NCBI GenBank assembly: GCA_033398695.1
Contig: CM065806.1
Location: forward strand, 43,487,001 to 43,551,000
DNA: 64,000 bases
Direction: 5' to 3'
Source: Orobanche coerulescens
Taxonomy: Eukaryota > Streptophyta > Magnoliopsida > Lamiales > Orobanchaceae
The notes under the pieces are model-generated. The model ran no database searches, was not told where the DNA came from, and worked only from the letters and a program-made list of their open reading frames with translations. Below are positions 12,534 to 23,066 of this stretch, one piece after another. Position numbers and translations under genes: made by a program. Each line of letters starts with the position of its first letter. Position 1 is the first letter of the stretch.

Positions 12534-12546
12534 GCTCCGATACCAC
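12534..12546 (-). other. Copia-C primer-binding site
   Basis: The minus strand reads GTGGTATCGGAGC immediately after the 5' LTR, close to the TGGTATCAGAGC complement of initiator methionine tRNA used by plant copia elements. Confidence 0.8.
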
Positions 12547-14391
12547 TGTTGGGATTCCGAAAATAAAACGAAATACGCAGCGGAAATAAATACGAATCCC
12601 AAACAGGATCGATCAAGTAACGTATATACGAAAAAAAAATACGAAGATTAAGAATCATACCCTTGAAGCCTTTGAAATAATTCTTCGTAAAATGATGATG
12701 ATCACGAACCCCGTCCCGAACACGAAATCCCTTCGTTCCAAGCACCGAAAGTTCGAAGCCTCTACTTCACACGCGTCGGAAGTTGCCCGGAAAAATCTAC
12801 AAAACTCCGTTCTATGAAGAACACGGCTAGGAAGTGTTGTAGGAATTTATATATCACTTTTTCTTAACTTTTATATCACCTCCAAGATGAAAAATAGAAA
12901 AGAAAAAAATTTCTCCTCCCTCACTTTTGAAGACACGGCTGAACTCCTCTCTCAAAATATGAATATGAGTTGTATCTTGTTTCATCTCATCATGTGTGTA
13001 TATATATATATATATATTATATCTCATATAATAATTATATATCATGTTATAATTATTTTGAGAATAAGAATCTCTACAAATAATTAAAACATGACAACAC
13101 ACATGCAAGGTGGTCATGTGAGGGGGCGGCCTACTAGGAAGATTCCTAGAAAACGAGCCGAGCCACTCGGCTCGTGTACCGGACGTTCGTCAAACGACTT
13201 CGTTAAATACACTCCGTTTAATTATCAATGTATTTATATTAATTAATTAATTATATCAAATACAAATATATTTCTCTAAGAAATATAATTTATGAATTAA
13301 ATTAATTACTCGGTAACTTAATTTTAATTCATAAGACCGCTATTTGATTTATCCAATAAATCATAATAAGATATCCAATATCTAATATTAATAGAGAGAT
13401 AATAAATTCACATTTATCCGTCAATGCTCCTAATGCGCGACTCGTAGGTCCGTCTCGGCCGGCATTGGGAAGAACTAATGAGTGCGGGCAAGACTTAGCC
13501 CCTAGCGGCCGCATCAGAAACCCCGATCGAGAACGAATGAAGGGATCATTCTAGAACCATTATGTCGTGAATACTATATACGTATAGACCCTTCATCGAT
13601 GTCCGGTCAAGTCTTCGGTCACGGTAAAGTCAAACCCTACTGTTGACTAAACTCTATACATGTGTTAATGCAAATCAAGACCAACGATCAATAGTGTATC
13701 TAATACTACTATATCGTAATGCTTTGCCAAAGACTTATGATCTTATTTGCCATTAACCGTATAGACATTCGCCGCTCACTAACAGGAGATATAATCCTTT
13801 CTTGGCGTACAAGAAAGATCGCTACCGCCCGTATAGTCCGCACTTCGAGGTCGACTCAAAGAATTAAGCAAATGAGTCTAACTACTCTAATGACAAACTA
13901 AACGTCACAGCACATCTTCTCTCGAACCCTCAAGTTAAAGGTCCACGTATACTATCACAACCTTTCGATTCGTCATTGACTCTCCGAGAGTGAATACCGT
14001 GTGATCGAATCGAGTATGAGTCGTGTTCGAGTATCTGTCCCACCAATATACTTATAACTATTCTATCAAGACATGCACATGTCCTAGCATTAGTTATACA
14101 AGTCTTATTAAAAACTTAATGCCCATTTAAGTTTATTGACTTGCGAACGATTTACGTAAATAAACTTTAAACATTTCCAGTGCATTTTCTCTTATCCCAT
14201 AACGAGAATGGAATGTTCGATTTATTTACATGGACTTCACTTCAATGTTTACCAAGTCAAGAATGCAATTGAAATACAATAAACAGTGAATGAATCGAAT
14301 TGCCTTTTTATTATTTATTATTCCGTAATTACAAGTACAATGCCCATACTCTCTCATCCCCTGAGTGGCATTCGAGGGCATATTCCTAACA
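12547..14391 (-). repeat. Copia-C 5' LTR (1845 bp)
   Basis: Pairs with 5076-6914 along its whole length. Differences include a longer TA microsatellite (13006-13020), a short extra block near 13203-13217, and many single-base changes around 13440-13530. A minus-strand TATATAAA is at 12845-12852. Confidence 0.92.
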
Positions 14392-14396
14392 ACTGG

Positions 14397-15331
14397 CCGA
14401 GCGATCGCCAGGAGGCTCTCATCCGCAAGGAGAGGCGCTCGCCAGCCGGGGCACCTCTATTTTCGATCGCCTAGGCAATAATTGCCTTGGCGATCCGGGC
14501 ACCCGGCCTCACTACGAGACGACGGAGTTTGAGTCCGTCACCAGGAGCTCGGCCTACCCGACTCCCAGAAGGCAGCCCAGCCGTCTGGCTCCCCCTCGCC
14601 AAATAGCCGAGGTCGGCAGCTGCAGAGTCAGGAGATCGGTACACGATCGCCTCATCTCCCGCTTCCAAAGCCGATCCGCGGGCGACCGAGCCACGGCGAT
14701 GGCCGCGATGCAACGCCGGCTCGACGACATGAAGGCGCTCCTGGAATCCGGGGCAGGCGCCAAGAAGACGATCGCTGAGACGAGCGAGCCACTCGCGGTC
14801 CACATCGAGCTCGCCCCCGTGCAGCACAAGGTCGCTCCCCCGCAAATACCCTTGTACGAGGGATGATCGGACCCCGAAACACACCTGAGCAAGTTCAACA
14901 TCTATATGACCGGGTGTGGGGCATCAGACGCGACCAGGTGCCGAATGTTCCCTCTGACGCTGGACGACCTTGCCCATAGATGGTACACCTCATTGCCGCC
15001 TCGATCCATCGGCTCCTTTAACCAACTGGCGAACGTCTTCACAGCTTACTTCGCCGCCAAGTTTGCTCGACCGGAAGGTCCCCTTCGCATGATGCAAATC
15101 AGGCATGGAAAAGAAGAGTCCGACTCGGACTACAACGACCGAGTAGACGAGATCATCCTCAACGGCGAACCCGTAAGCGATGAGATCGCCCTATACTCGG
15201 TCCTGGGAGGATTCCATGGTCTTTCGCCTATGTTCAGGCATCTTACGAAGGACCAACCCTCGACCTACGCGATCTTCCGAGCTAAGGCCGCAGACTTTCT
15301 GGCCAGGCAAAGGATTCTTCTCAACCTTTGA
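14397..15331 (+). pseudogene. gag: TRG-2 gag, C-terminal capsid part (after Copia-C)
   Basis: Continuation of the gag started at 4784. After a divergent linker it enters a Ty3/gypsy capsid domain (Retrotrans_gag type) with a helical entry (AAMQRRLDDMKALLESG), the hallmark WYTSLPPRSIGSF around 14980-15020, and DEIALYSVLGGFHGLSPMF around 15180-15230. The ORF ends at TGA 15329-15331. An in-frame TGA at 14864-14866 sits where TRG-3 has an Arg codon, probably CGA to TGA deamination. There is no CCHC zinc knuckle, unusual for a complete gag, so RNA packaging may rely on a partner. Confidence 0.85.
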
Positions 15332-16228
15332 GCAGCGCGATCGGCGCCCGTACGACGATCTCCCGCCCGATCGCCGGTACCAACTTATGAATAATGCGAT
15401 CGGCAGCCGAACGACGATCACCAGTCTTCCAGGCCGATCGCCATCATCAAGCAACATCAACAAACCGGAGGACTCGATCGCCATCTACAGTTCACCATCT
15501 AACATGATGGACTAAGGCACGCGATCGCCTCCACCGCACAGCCATGGTCCTGGTAGTCGATGGAACCGGCTGCTTCGGCCATGCAAGGTCCCTTTGGGCC
15601 AAGATCGCCCGCCCTTTGTTTAAATACGAGGCCGGCGTAGTCTGAGGGCCCTCCAGAACTAATCAGTGGACACGATTTCCCGCCCTCAAAGGATCATCAT
15701 CTAAACATGGTGAACCCGAACAATGCGACGTGCCACTACCCCCGTCTCAATGTACACCATCGAGGTTCGCCATCCTCATGGCGGGCCGAGGTGGAAGCAG
15801 AGCTAACAAGACGCGGACGTGGAGTTGAATCATCCGATGCTGCCCTGCGCAAGGACTCCTCTAGACCAAGACCGCACGCCCTTCGTTTAAATACGAGGCG
15901 AGGCGCAGCCTAACAGATGACCCTCACAATAAAATGAGTCGCGAGACACTCAATGTCTTCGCGCACAAGACACGGTCATGGAGTCGGTCCATCGAACTCC
16001 GCGACTGTGCACGATTCCTCAAACGACGAAACCATCAAGTTTCTGAGGGGGATCGGCCAATGTTGTTTTTTGCAGGTACAAGACCGAAAGATAGCTAGCC
16101 AATCGACCAGATCGCCCAAGTCCGAATCCAAAGTCAGCTCAACGGATCGCCCGTCCTCATCTTACACGATCGCCAGCAAGAACCACCTCGCCCCATGTCT
16201 TCAACATCGGAGCAAGCTGGGGGGCAAT
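15332..16228 (+). other. TRG-2 non-coding 3' tail and polypurine tract
   Basis: About 0.9 kb between gag stop and 3' LTR with no convincing ORF, conserved in TRG-3 (22268-23066), its tandem copy (25458-26266) and TRG-4 (54369-55199). Two imperfect direct repeats each carry gcccttNgtttaaatacgag (15611-15630 and about 15878-15897). The tract gcaagctggggggcaat before 16229 is the PPT. Confidence 0.75.
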
Positions 16229-17350
16229 TATTGTGTCGAGAATTATACTCTCCGACCGGCGATCGCCTCGGAGATCGGGCGACCTAGCCATTGCCGAGCA
16301 TCCAAGGCAGAACTGCCGACCAGTGATCGAGCGACCTAGTCTTAGCCAAGCAGCCGCTGTAGATCGGCCGACCGAAGGTCCCAGGACAAGTCCTGGTGCC
16401 GAGCGATCGACATCTAAGACGATCGTATCTCGTTACTTGGCGATCGACTCCTAGCAGCCGACTAGCAGACGATCATCTCTCGGCACTTGCCAACCGACCC
16501 TTGGTGACCGACCAATGCCGACCCCTGATGACTTGCCGATCGACCCTTGGTGACCGACCAATGACGATCGCCTCATGCCGCTCGAAGCCGATGATCATCC
16601 AGTCGGCAAAGGCGGAACCTCAGGACAAAGCCCACGTGCAGTGCCAAGACAAGATCCGCATATCACGGATCGTTGACCACAGCCTGTCAGCATCTTCCCA
16701 CCAGCCGACAGGCCCGCCGAAAGGTGTCAGTAGGACCGCATGTGACAGTGACTTCGGACGCGTGCTGGCTCCTCATTGGACCGCACAGCTGGCGGCCAAC
16801 AGCTGCCTTGGAATTTAGGCAGACTGCCCATGTGACTTGAAGACGATCGCCCCATTATTATAATGGCCGGAAGGCGATCGCCCGCCAGAAGACAAGGCTC
16901 CTCAGCCCCTATAAATAGAAGGCTCCCTGCACTCGGCCAACTCTCTGGCATTCTCGCATTTCGCACAGCTTCTGTTTTTCGCCCAGTTTACAAGCATTAC
17001 ACACAACTTGGCGTTCTCCTACTCTTGGCAACAACTATCTCTCGGTTCTTTCTTCTCTCGGCCTCTCTCTTACAGAAGACGATGGACAGGGACGAAGAAC
17101 ACCAAGCTTCGCTCAAGAGCTGGATTAATAGGATCTTTTTACACTCATTGTACTTAGATTCTCACATTAATACTTGTATCCACGAATATTTGTATTAATA
17201 ACATCTCGCGAGAGCATTCAAGCCCGGGCCTAACAAACCCGGCAAATCTTGTGTTATTCACACCCTCTCGGAAGTTCTCCCGCAACCTTGTGTGTTGTCC
17301 GTCCATTCCAGCAGTATTTAATTTTCGGATAAATATTTTGGGCAACAACA
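16229..17350 (+). repeat. TRG-2 3' LTR, first of two in tandem
   Basis: 1122 bp, the same length as the 5' LTR. It starts tattgtgtcgag (one G to A change in the terminus) right after the PPT and ends ggcaacaaca. The TATA box is at 16910-16917. Confidence 0.9.
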
Positions 17351-18468
17351 ATTGTCGAGAATTATACTCTCCGACCGGCGATCGCCTTGGAGATCGGGCG
17401 ACCTAGCCATTGCCGAGCAGCCAAGGCAGAACTGCCGACCAGCGATCGAGCGACCTAGTCTTAGCCAAGCAGCCGAGGTAGATCGGCCGACCGAAGGTCC
17501 CAGGACAAGTCCCGGTGCCGAGCGTTCGACATCTAAGACGATCGTCTCTCCATACTTGGCGATCGACTCCTGGCGGCCGACTAGCGGACGATCATCTCTC
17601 GGCACTTGCCAACCGACCCTTTGTGACCGACCGATGCCGAACCCTGATGACTTGCCGATCGACCCTTGGTGACCGACCAATGACGATCGCCTCATGCCGC
17701 TCGAAGCCGATGATCATCCAGTCGGAAAAGGCCGAACCTCAGGACAAAGCCCACGTGCAGTGCCAAGACAAGATCCGCATTCACGGATCGTTGACCACAG
17801 CATGTCAGCATCTTCCCACCAGCCGACAGGCCCGCCGAAAGGTGTCAGTAGGACCGCATGTGACAGTGACTCCGGACGCGTGCTGGCTCCTCATTGGACC
17901 GCACAGCTGGCTGCCAGCAGCTGCCTTGGACTCTAGGCAGACTGCCCATGTGACTTGAAGACGATCGCCCCGTTATTATAATGACCGGAAGGCGATCGCC
18001 CGCCAGAAGACAAGGCTCCTCAGCCCCTATAAATAGAAGGCTCCCTGCACTCGGCCAACTCTCTGGCATTCTCGCATTTCGCACAGTTTCTGTTTTTCGC
18101 CCAGTTTACAAGCATTACACACAACTTGGCTTTCTCCTACTCTTGGCAACAGCTATCTCTCGGTTCTTTCTTCTCTCGGCCTCTCTCATACAGAAGACGA
18201 TCGGCAGGGATGAAGAACACCAAGCTTCGCTCAAGAGATGGATTAATAGGATCTTTTTACACTCATTGTACTTAGATTATCACATTAATACTTGTATCCA
18301 CGAATATTTGTATTAATAACATCTCGCGAGAGCATTCGAGCCCGGGCCTAACAAACCCGGCAAGTCTTGTGTTATTCACACCCTCTCGGAAGTGCTCCCG
18401 CAACCTTGTTTGTTGTCCGTCCATTCCAGCAGTATTTAATCTTCGGATAAATATTTTGGGCAACAACA
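17351..18468 (+). repeat. TRG-2 extra LTR, directly joined to the 3' LTR
   Basis: A second full LTR starting attgtcgag, about 4 bp short of the usual TGTTGTGTCGAG start, and ending ggcaacaaca before the target-site copy. No internal sequence lies between it and the preceding LTR. The TATA box is at 18028-18035. Confidence 0.9.
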
Positions 18469-19735
18469 TATTAGATGCCTTTGGTTGTGACAAATCAAAC
18501 CCCTATAAACCGTATAGGTTGCCGGGTAAGATTCAATTGTCAGACTAATAGGAGTTGACAGTTTAAACTTAGATAGTTCAGCGAGCCATAGAAACCGAAT
18601 GGGTTGAGGGCAAGTGAACTAGGAGTAAAAGAAGATCGAATCATCCATTAGATGGGTTGGTATTAGACACCACATTATAAAGAATAATAGAATAGAAACC
18701 GTATGGGTTGCCCTCTATTAAACTTTGTAAAGAAATCGATCACCACTATGAGGTCACCCAAGACTTTCGGATTTAACATGGGAGTATGTAAATTCCGATA
18801 AAATAGTGGGAGCCGAATTATGAACAAAGAAAGCCCTTAAATTCTATAATCGGTCATAATTAAACAAGTCACTAATTGAATCTTATCTAAATCTTTGCAG
18901 AAAACGAAACTGAATCTCTCTAAAATTGGCTAAAACCCCACTTGCAATACTACTTGAAAAGAATCTCCTAACTGAACCCAATTTTGTTGACTGGTTGCGG
19001 AATCTGATGATTGTACTCAGTATGGAGTCTCTGGGATACGTCTTGGAGGCGGACATTCCACCGACTCCAATCCGAACCAGGGGTAATCAGGTAGATATTG
19101 ACGTCCATGAAAAATGGGTCAAGGATGACGTGCTAGTCCGTGGCTTTATGATGGGATCAATGACAAATGAGCTGCAGAGAGCACACGAGAAAATAACTTC
19201 TGCTAGGCAGATTCTCGCACACTTGACTGAACTTTATGGAGAGCACAGTAGGACTGCTAGATATGAGATATCAAGGCAGTTGTTTAGTGCTAGGATGAAA
19301 GAATGAGAGAAAGTGGGAGACCACGTCCTCAAGATGATCTCTATGATTGAGAGGCTCGAGGTGCTCAACTTTAATATGGATTTATCCCTTCAAATTGATC
19401 TCATCCTTCAATCTCTCCCTGACTCTTTCACGCAGTTTGTAATGAATTTCAACTGTAATAAAATTACATGCACATTAGCTGGGCTAATGATTAAACTGGT
19501 GACGGCGCAGTCTAACATGAAGACTAAACCGAGAGAGGCTGCTCTTGTGATTTCTTCTGGGACTTGGAGGTCAAAGAACAAGAAGAAAAAGACCTACGAG
19601 CAGTACATACCCAAGAAAGGGGTACAGAAAGGAAAGGGCAAGGCCCGAAAGGTTCAAAAGGTAGGCGGTCCAAAACCTACGGACAAATGCCTTGAATGCG
19701 GTGAGCTGGGCCACTGGCGAAGGACTTGTCCCAAA
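18469..19735 (+). mobile_element. Copia-B, segment 2 (leader end and gag)
   Basis: Resumes the copia element interrupted at 3533: attagatgcctttggttg continues the leader that ended in gtgcatta. Three leader motifs of the form AAACCGTATNGGTTG lie at about 18507, 18591 and 18695. Gag follows, and homology to Copia-C stops at about 19735, inside gag, where a Del LTR begins. All of pol and the 3' LTR are missing. Confidence 0.87.
18926..19735 (+). pseudogene. gag: Copia-B gag, truncated
   Basis: Copia capsid (UBN2 type) closely matching Copia-C gag. The original start reads aaattggct instead of aaatggct, so one inserted T destroys the ATG. An in-frame TGA at 19304-19306 follows LFSARMKE. The sequence then stays open through the basic linker (KNKKKKTYEQ) to a complete zinc knuckle CLECGELGHWRRTC near 19688-19729, just before the truncation. 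The knuckle would bind the genomic RNA. Confidence 0.87.
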
Positions 19736-21237
19736 ACCATATGGGAATATTACATGCCGTAGACCCTTTCTACAAGGATCTACCAGGCTAAACTTCCATA
19801 AACAACCAAATGCTTGCCCATCCAGGGTCAAACAATAAAATGATACAGACCGATATGGTCACTTACACGTGAATACACAGACCGATGAGGTCACACAACC
19901 CAATCAACAAAACTGACTTAAATAACATTACCCACACAGGGGTCGAAATATAATACAGCAGAAAACTGAAATCAAATCTGAAATCACAACAAAAATCAAA
20001 ACAACTCTTGACTCATGATTAGTATCGCAGCTCGTCATCCTCTTGTGCCAATCCTGTGACTGCTCACCTGAATCTGCATGTACCTGGACGCAAAACAGAC
20101 ATCCACCGCTGATTACTCGGGGGTTAGTAAAACTCCACTATTTTACTAGTGCAAGTATCAAATCATACGAAATGTAACAAGCAAATAATAATCGTGAATC
20201 CAATATAATAATCAAGTATCAAAATATTCCCAGAGGTTTTCACAAGGGAAGATAAGCTATGAAGCATTCGAAAATAAGATTATCATCTCGGGAATTTTTA
20301 GATTTTCAAAACCTTTAAGACCTTAAGTCATGATTCACAAAACCTTTCGAAAAACTTTAGGGCCTTTACCCAAATCTTGTTTCATGACTCAGCAGTTTAC
20401 AATACGGGAAATATTTATTCAAGCTTATGACTCGATCCAACATTCATTTTCATAAAACTTTTCCTTTCAAAACTTTGATTTGAAAATAATCATGCTCATG
20501 ACACCGTGATCCACTGTCACGTGTCTCCGTAGATTCAACAACCCGCACGGACTACACCACGCACAATTAAACAAACATAATCAATTCCGACACCGTGATC
20601 CACTGTCACGTGTCTCCGTAGGTTCAACAACCCACACGGACTATTAACCAGACATAACCAATTCCGACACCGTGATCCACTGTCACGTGTCTCCGTAGGC
20701 TTAACAACCCGCACGGACTATATCAATCACAACAATCACACACACAGTCCTGACACTGTAGTCCACTACCACGTGTCACCGTAAGCCCCGTCGAGCTCAC
20801 CCGGTTGGACGTATTGTGTCCGAAACTCATGGTCCACTGCCATGCGTTATCGTAGGCCTCGCTGCATCAAAGACGATTGGACCTGAGTACCTCACTAAGT
20901 TCTGACCCCGTAGTCCACTGCCACGAATCATCGTAGGTCCCGTCGAACCAACACGAGTGAACTTAGCGGTCACACACATATACATATTCACATTCACATT
21001 ACATACAACAATGAGCACAATTAATCAATCATATTGATCACCACAAAATCGTACATCACACGCACATAACACAATCTCAACACTCGCAACAACTATCGTC
21101 AATCCACGACACATAACCAACATAACACACGTTCGGTACACAATACATTGCACAACCAAGTGTACAACCATCCCATATGTACGTCGCATTCCTGCACAAA
21201 TGGCACAACGCCTAACACGTATACTGATATAACACTA
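19731..21237 (-). repeat. Del-1: gypsy (Del/Tekay-type) LTR fragment
   Basis: The start (ccaaaaccatatgggaatattacatgccgtagacc) resembles the Del-3 LTR end at 27285-27340 and the reverse of the Del-2 LTR end (51530-51772), so this is the U5-side end of a Del-type LTR on the minus strand. The first bases of the LTR (TGTAACACC) are missing at the joint with Copia-B. The fragment is cut on the right by TRG-3. No ORF of interest. Confidence 0.75.
20500..20970 (-). repeat. Degenerate tandem repeat with G-box in Del-1 LTR
   Basis: Six units start at about 20500, 20589, 20666, 20752, 20822 and 20904 (period 70-89 bp). Each opens with a form of gacaccgtgatccactg, and units 1-4 carry the palindrome CACGTG. 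The last two units have lost it. Unit ends vary in length. Confidence 0.85.
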
Positions 21238-22267
21238 TGTTGTTGCCCGGAATATTTATCCGAAGATGAAATACTGCTGGAATGGACGGAAAAAAACAAG
21301 GTTGCGGGAGCACTTCCGAGGGGGTGTGAATAACACAAGATTTGCCGGGTTTGTTAGGCCCGAGCTTGAATGCTCTCGCGAGATGTTATTAATACAAATA
21401 TTCGTGGATACAAGTATTAATGTGAGAATCTTAGTACAATGAGTGTAAAAAGTTCCTATTATCCAGCTCTTGAGCGAAGTTTCGGTGTTCTTGCTCTCGG
21501 CCGATCGTCTTCTATGTGAGAGAGGCTGAGAGAGAAGAAGAAACCGAGAGATAGCTGTTGCCAAGAGTAGGAGAGCCAAGTTGTGTGTATTGCTTCTGTA
21601 TTATGCGTGATAGCGAGAATGCCAGAGCCATTGGACCAGAGCAGGGAGCCTTCTATTTATAGGGGCTGAGAAGCCTTGTTTCCTGGCGGGCGATCGTCTT
21701 TCGTCCAATATAATAATGGGGCGATCGTCTTTAGGTCACATGGGCTGTCTGCCTAAAGTCCAAGGCTGCGGCCGGCAGCCAGCTTGTGCGGTCCAATGAG
21801 GAGCCAGCACGTGTCCGGAGTTGCTGTCACAGGCGGTCCTACTGACACCTTTCGGCGGTCCTGTCGGCTGGTGGAAAGATGCTGACAGGCTGTGGTCAAC
21901 GATCCGTGAAATGCAGATATTGTCTCGGCTCTGCACGTGGGTTGTCCTGAGCTTCGTCCTTTGCTGACTGGATGATCATCGGCTTCGATCGGCATGAGGC
22001 GATCGTCAATGGTCGGTCACCAGAGGTCGGCATCGGTCGGTCCCCAAGGGTCGATCGGCAAGAGCTGAGAGGCGATCGTCTGCTAGTCGGCCACCAGGAG
22101 TCGATCGCCAAGTACCGAGATACGATCGTCTTAGATGTCGATTGCTCGGCACCGGGACTTGTCCTGGGACCTTCGGTCGGTCGATCTATCTCGGCTGTTC
22201 GGCTATGGCTAGGTCGCCCGATCTCTGAGGCGATCGCCGGTCGGAGAGTATAATTCTTGACACAACA
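21238..22267 (-). repeat. TRG-3 3' LTR (1030 bp)
   Basis: The plus strand runs tgttgttgcccgg...cttgacacaaca. A minus-strand TATA-like box (plus tatttata) is at 21654-21661. It closely matches 24426-25457; both are about 90 bp shorter than the TRG-2 LTRs, indicating a distinct subfamily. Confidence 0.9.
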
Positions 22268-23066
22268 ATTGCCCCATAGCTTGCTCCGATGTTGAAGACA
22301 TGGGGCGAGGTGGTTCTTGCTGGAGATCGTGTAGGATGAGGGCGGGCGATCCGCTGAGCTGACTTTGGATTCGGACTTGGGCGGTCCGGTCAATTGGCTA
22401 GCTATCTTTCGGTCTTGTACCTGCAAAAAACAACATTGTCCGATTTGTTTCGTCGCTGAGGAACCGTGCACAGTCGCGGAGTTCGATGGACTGAATCCAT
22501 GACCGTGTCTTGTGCGCGAACGACATTGACTGTCTCGTGACTCATTTTATTGTGAGGGTCCTCTGTTAGGCTGCGCCTCGCCTCGTATTTAAACGAAGGG
22601 CGTGCGGTATTGGTCTAGAGGAGTCCTTGCGTGGGGCATCGTCGGATTAAACAACTCCACTTCCGCGGCTTGTTAGCTCTGCTTCCACCTCGGCCCGCCA
22701 TGAAGATGGCGAACCTCGACGGTGTACGTTGAGACAGGGGTAGTGATGCGTCGCATTGTCTGGATTCACCATGTTAGATGATGAACCTGTGAGGGCGGGC
22801 GATCGGGTTCACCAATTAGTTTTGGAGGTCCCTCAGACTACGCCGGCCTCGTATTTAAACGAAGGGCGGGCGATCTTGGCCCAAAGGGACCTTGCATGGC
22901 CGAAGCAGCCGGTTCCATCGACTACCAGGACCATGGCTGTATGCTGATTGATAATGGCGATCGGGCTGGAAGACAGGCGATCGTCGCTAGGCTGCCGATC
23001 GCGTTATTCATAGGTTGATATCGGCGATCGGGCTGGAGATCGTCGCTCGGGCGCCGATCGCGCTGC
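22268..23066 (-). other. TRG-3 non-coding 3' tail
   Basis: Counterpart of 15332-16228. It keeps both direct repeats around cctcgtatttaaacgaagggcg (near 22580 and 22850) and ends at an eroded PPT (minus gctatggggcaat). I see no gene. Confidence 0.75.

Larger units (their letters stand above)
5076..14391 (-). mobile_element. Copia-C, complete Ty1/copia retrotransposon
   Basis: Full-length minus-strand copia element with LTRs at 12547-14391 (5') and 5076-6914 (3'), PBS complement at 12534-12546, PPT complement at 6915-6925, and TSD actgg at 5071-5075 and 14392-14396. Removing it and one TSD restores an uninterrupted TRG-2 gag frame. Coding order on the minus strand is gag, protease, integrase, reverse transcriptase, RNase H, which defines Ty1/copia. 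The LTRs are very similar with scattered substitutions and small indels. Coding regions are broken, so it can no longer be autonomous. Confidence 0.95.
3534..18468 (+). mobile_element. TRG-2, gag-only LTR retrotransposon, split by Copia-C
   Basis: Order: 5' LTR 3534-4655, PBS 4656 onward, gag start 4784-5075, [Copia-C 5076-14391 plus TSD], gag end 14397-15331, non-coding tail, PPT 16209-16228, then two LTRs in tandem (16229-17350 and 17351-18468). Target-site copies are catta (3529-3533) and tatta (18469-18473), one mismatch. The flanks rejoin perfectly into copia leader sequence. Without Copia-C the internal region is about 2.25 kb and encodes only gag, so the element is non-autonomous. Confidence 0.9.

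Noticed and set aside
3534..18468. Cyanobacterial or other bacterial DNA, suggested by dense GCGATCGC
   Set aside because: The motif sits inside LTRs with TATA, PBS, PPT and TSD, and beside plant retroelement genes.
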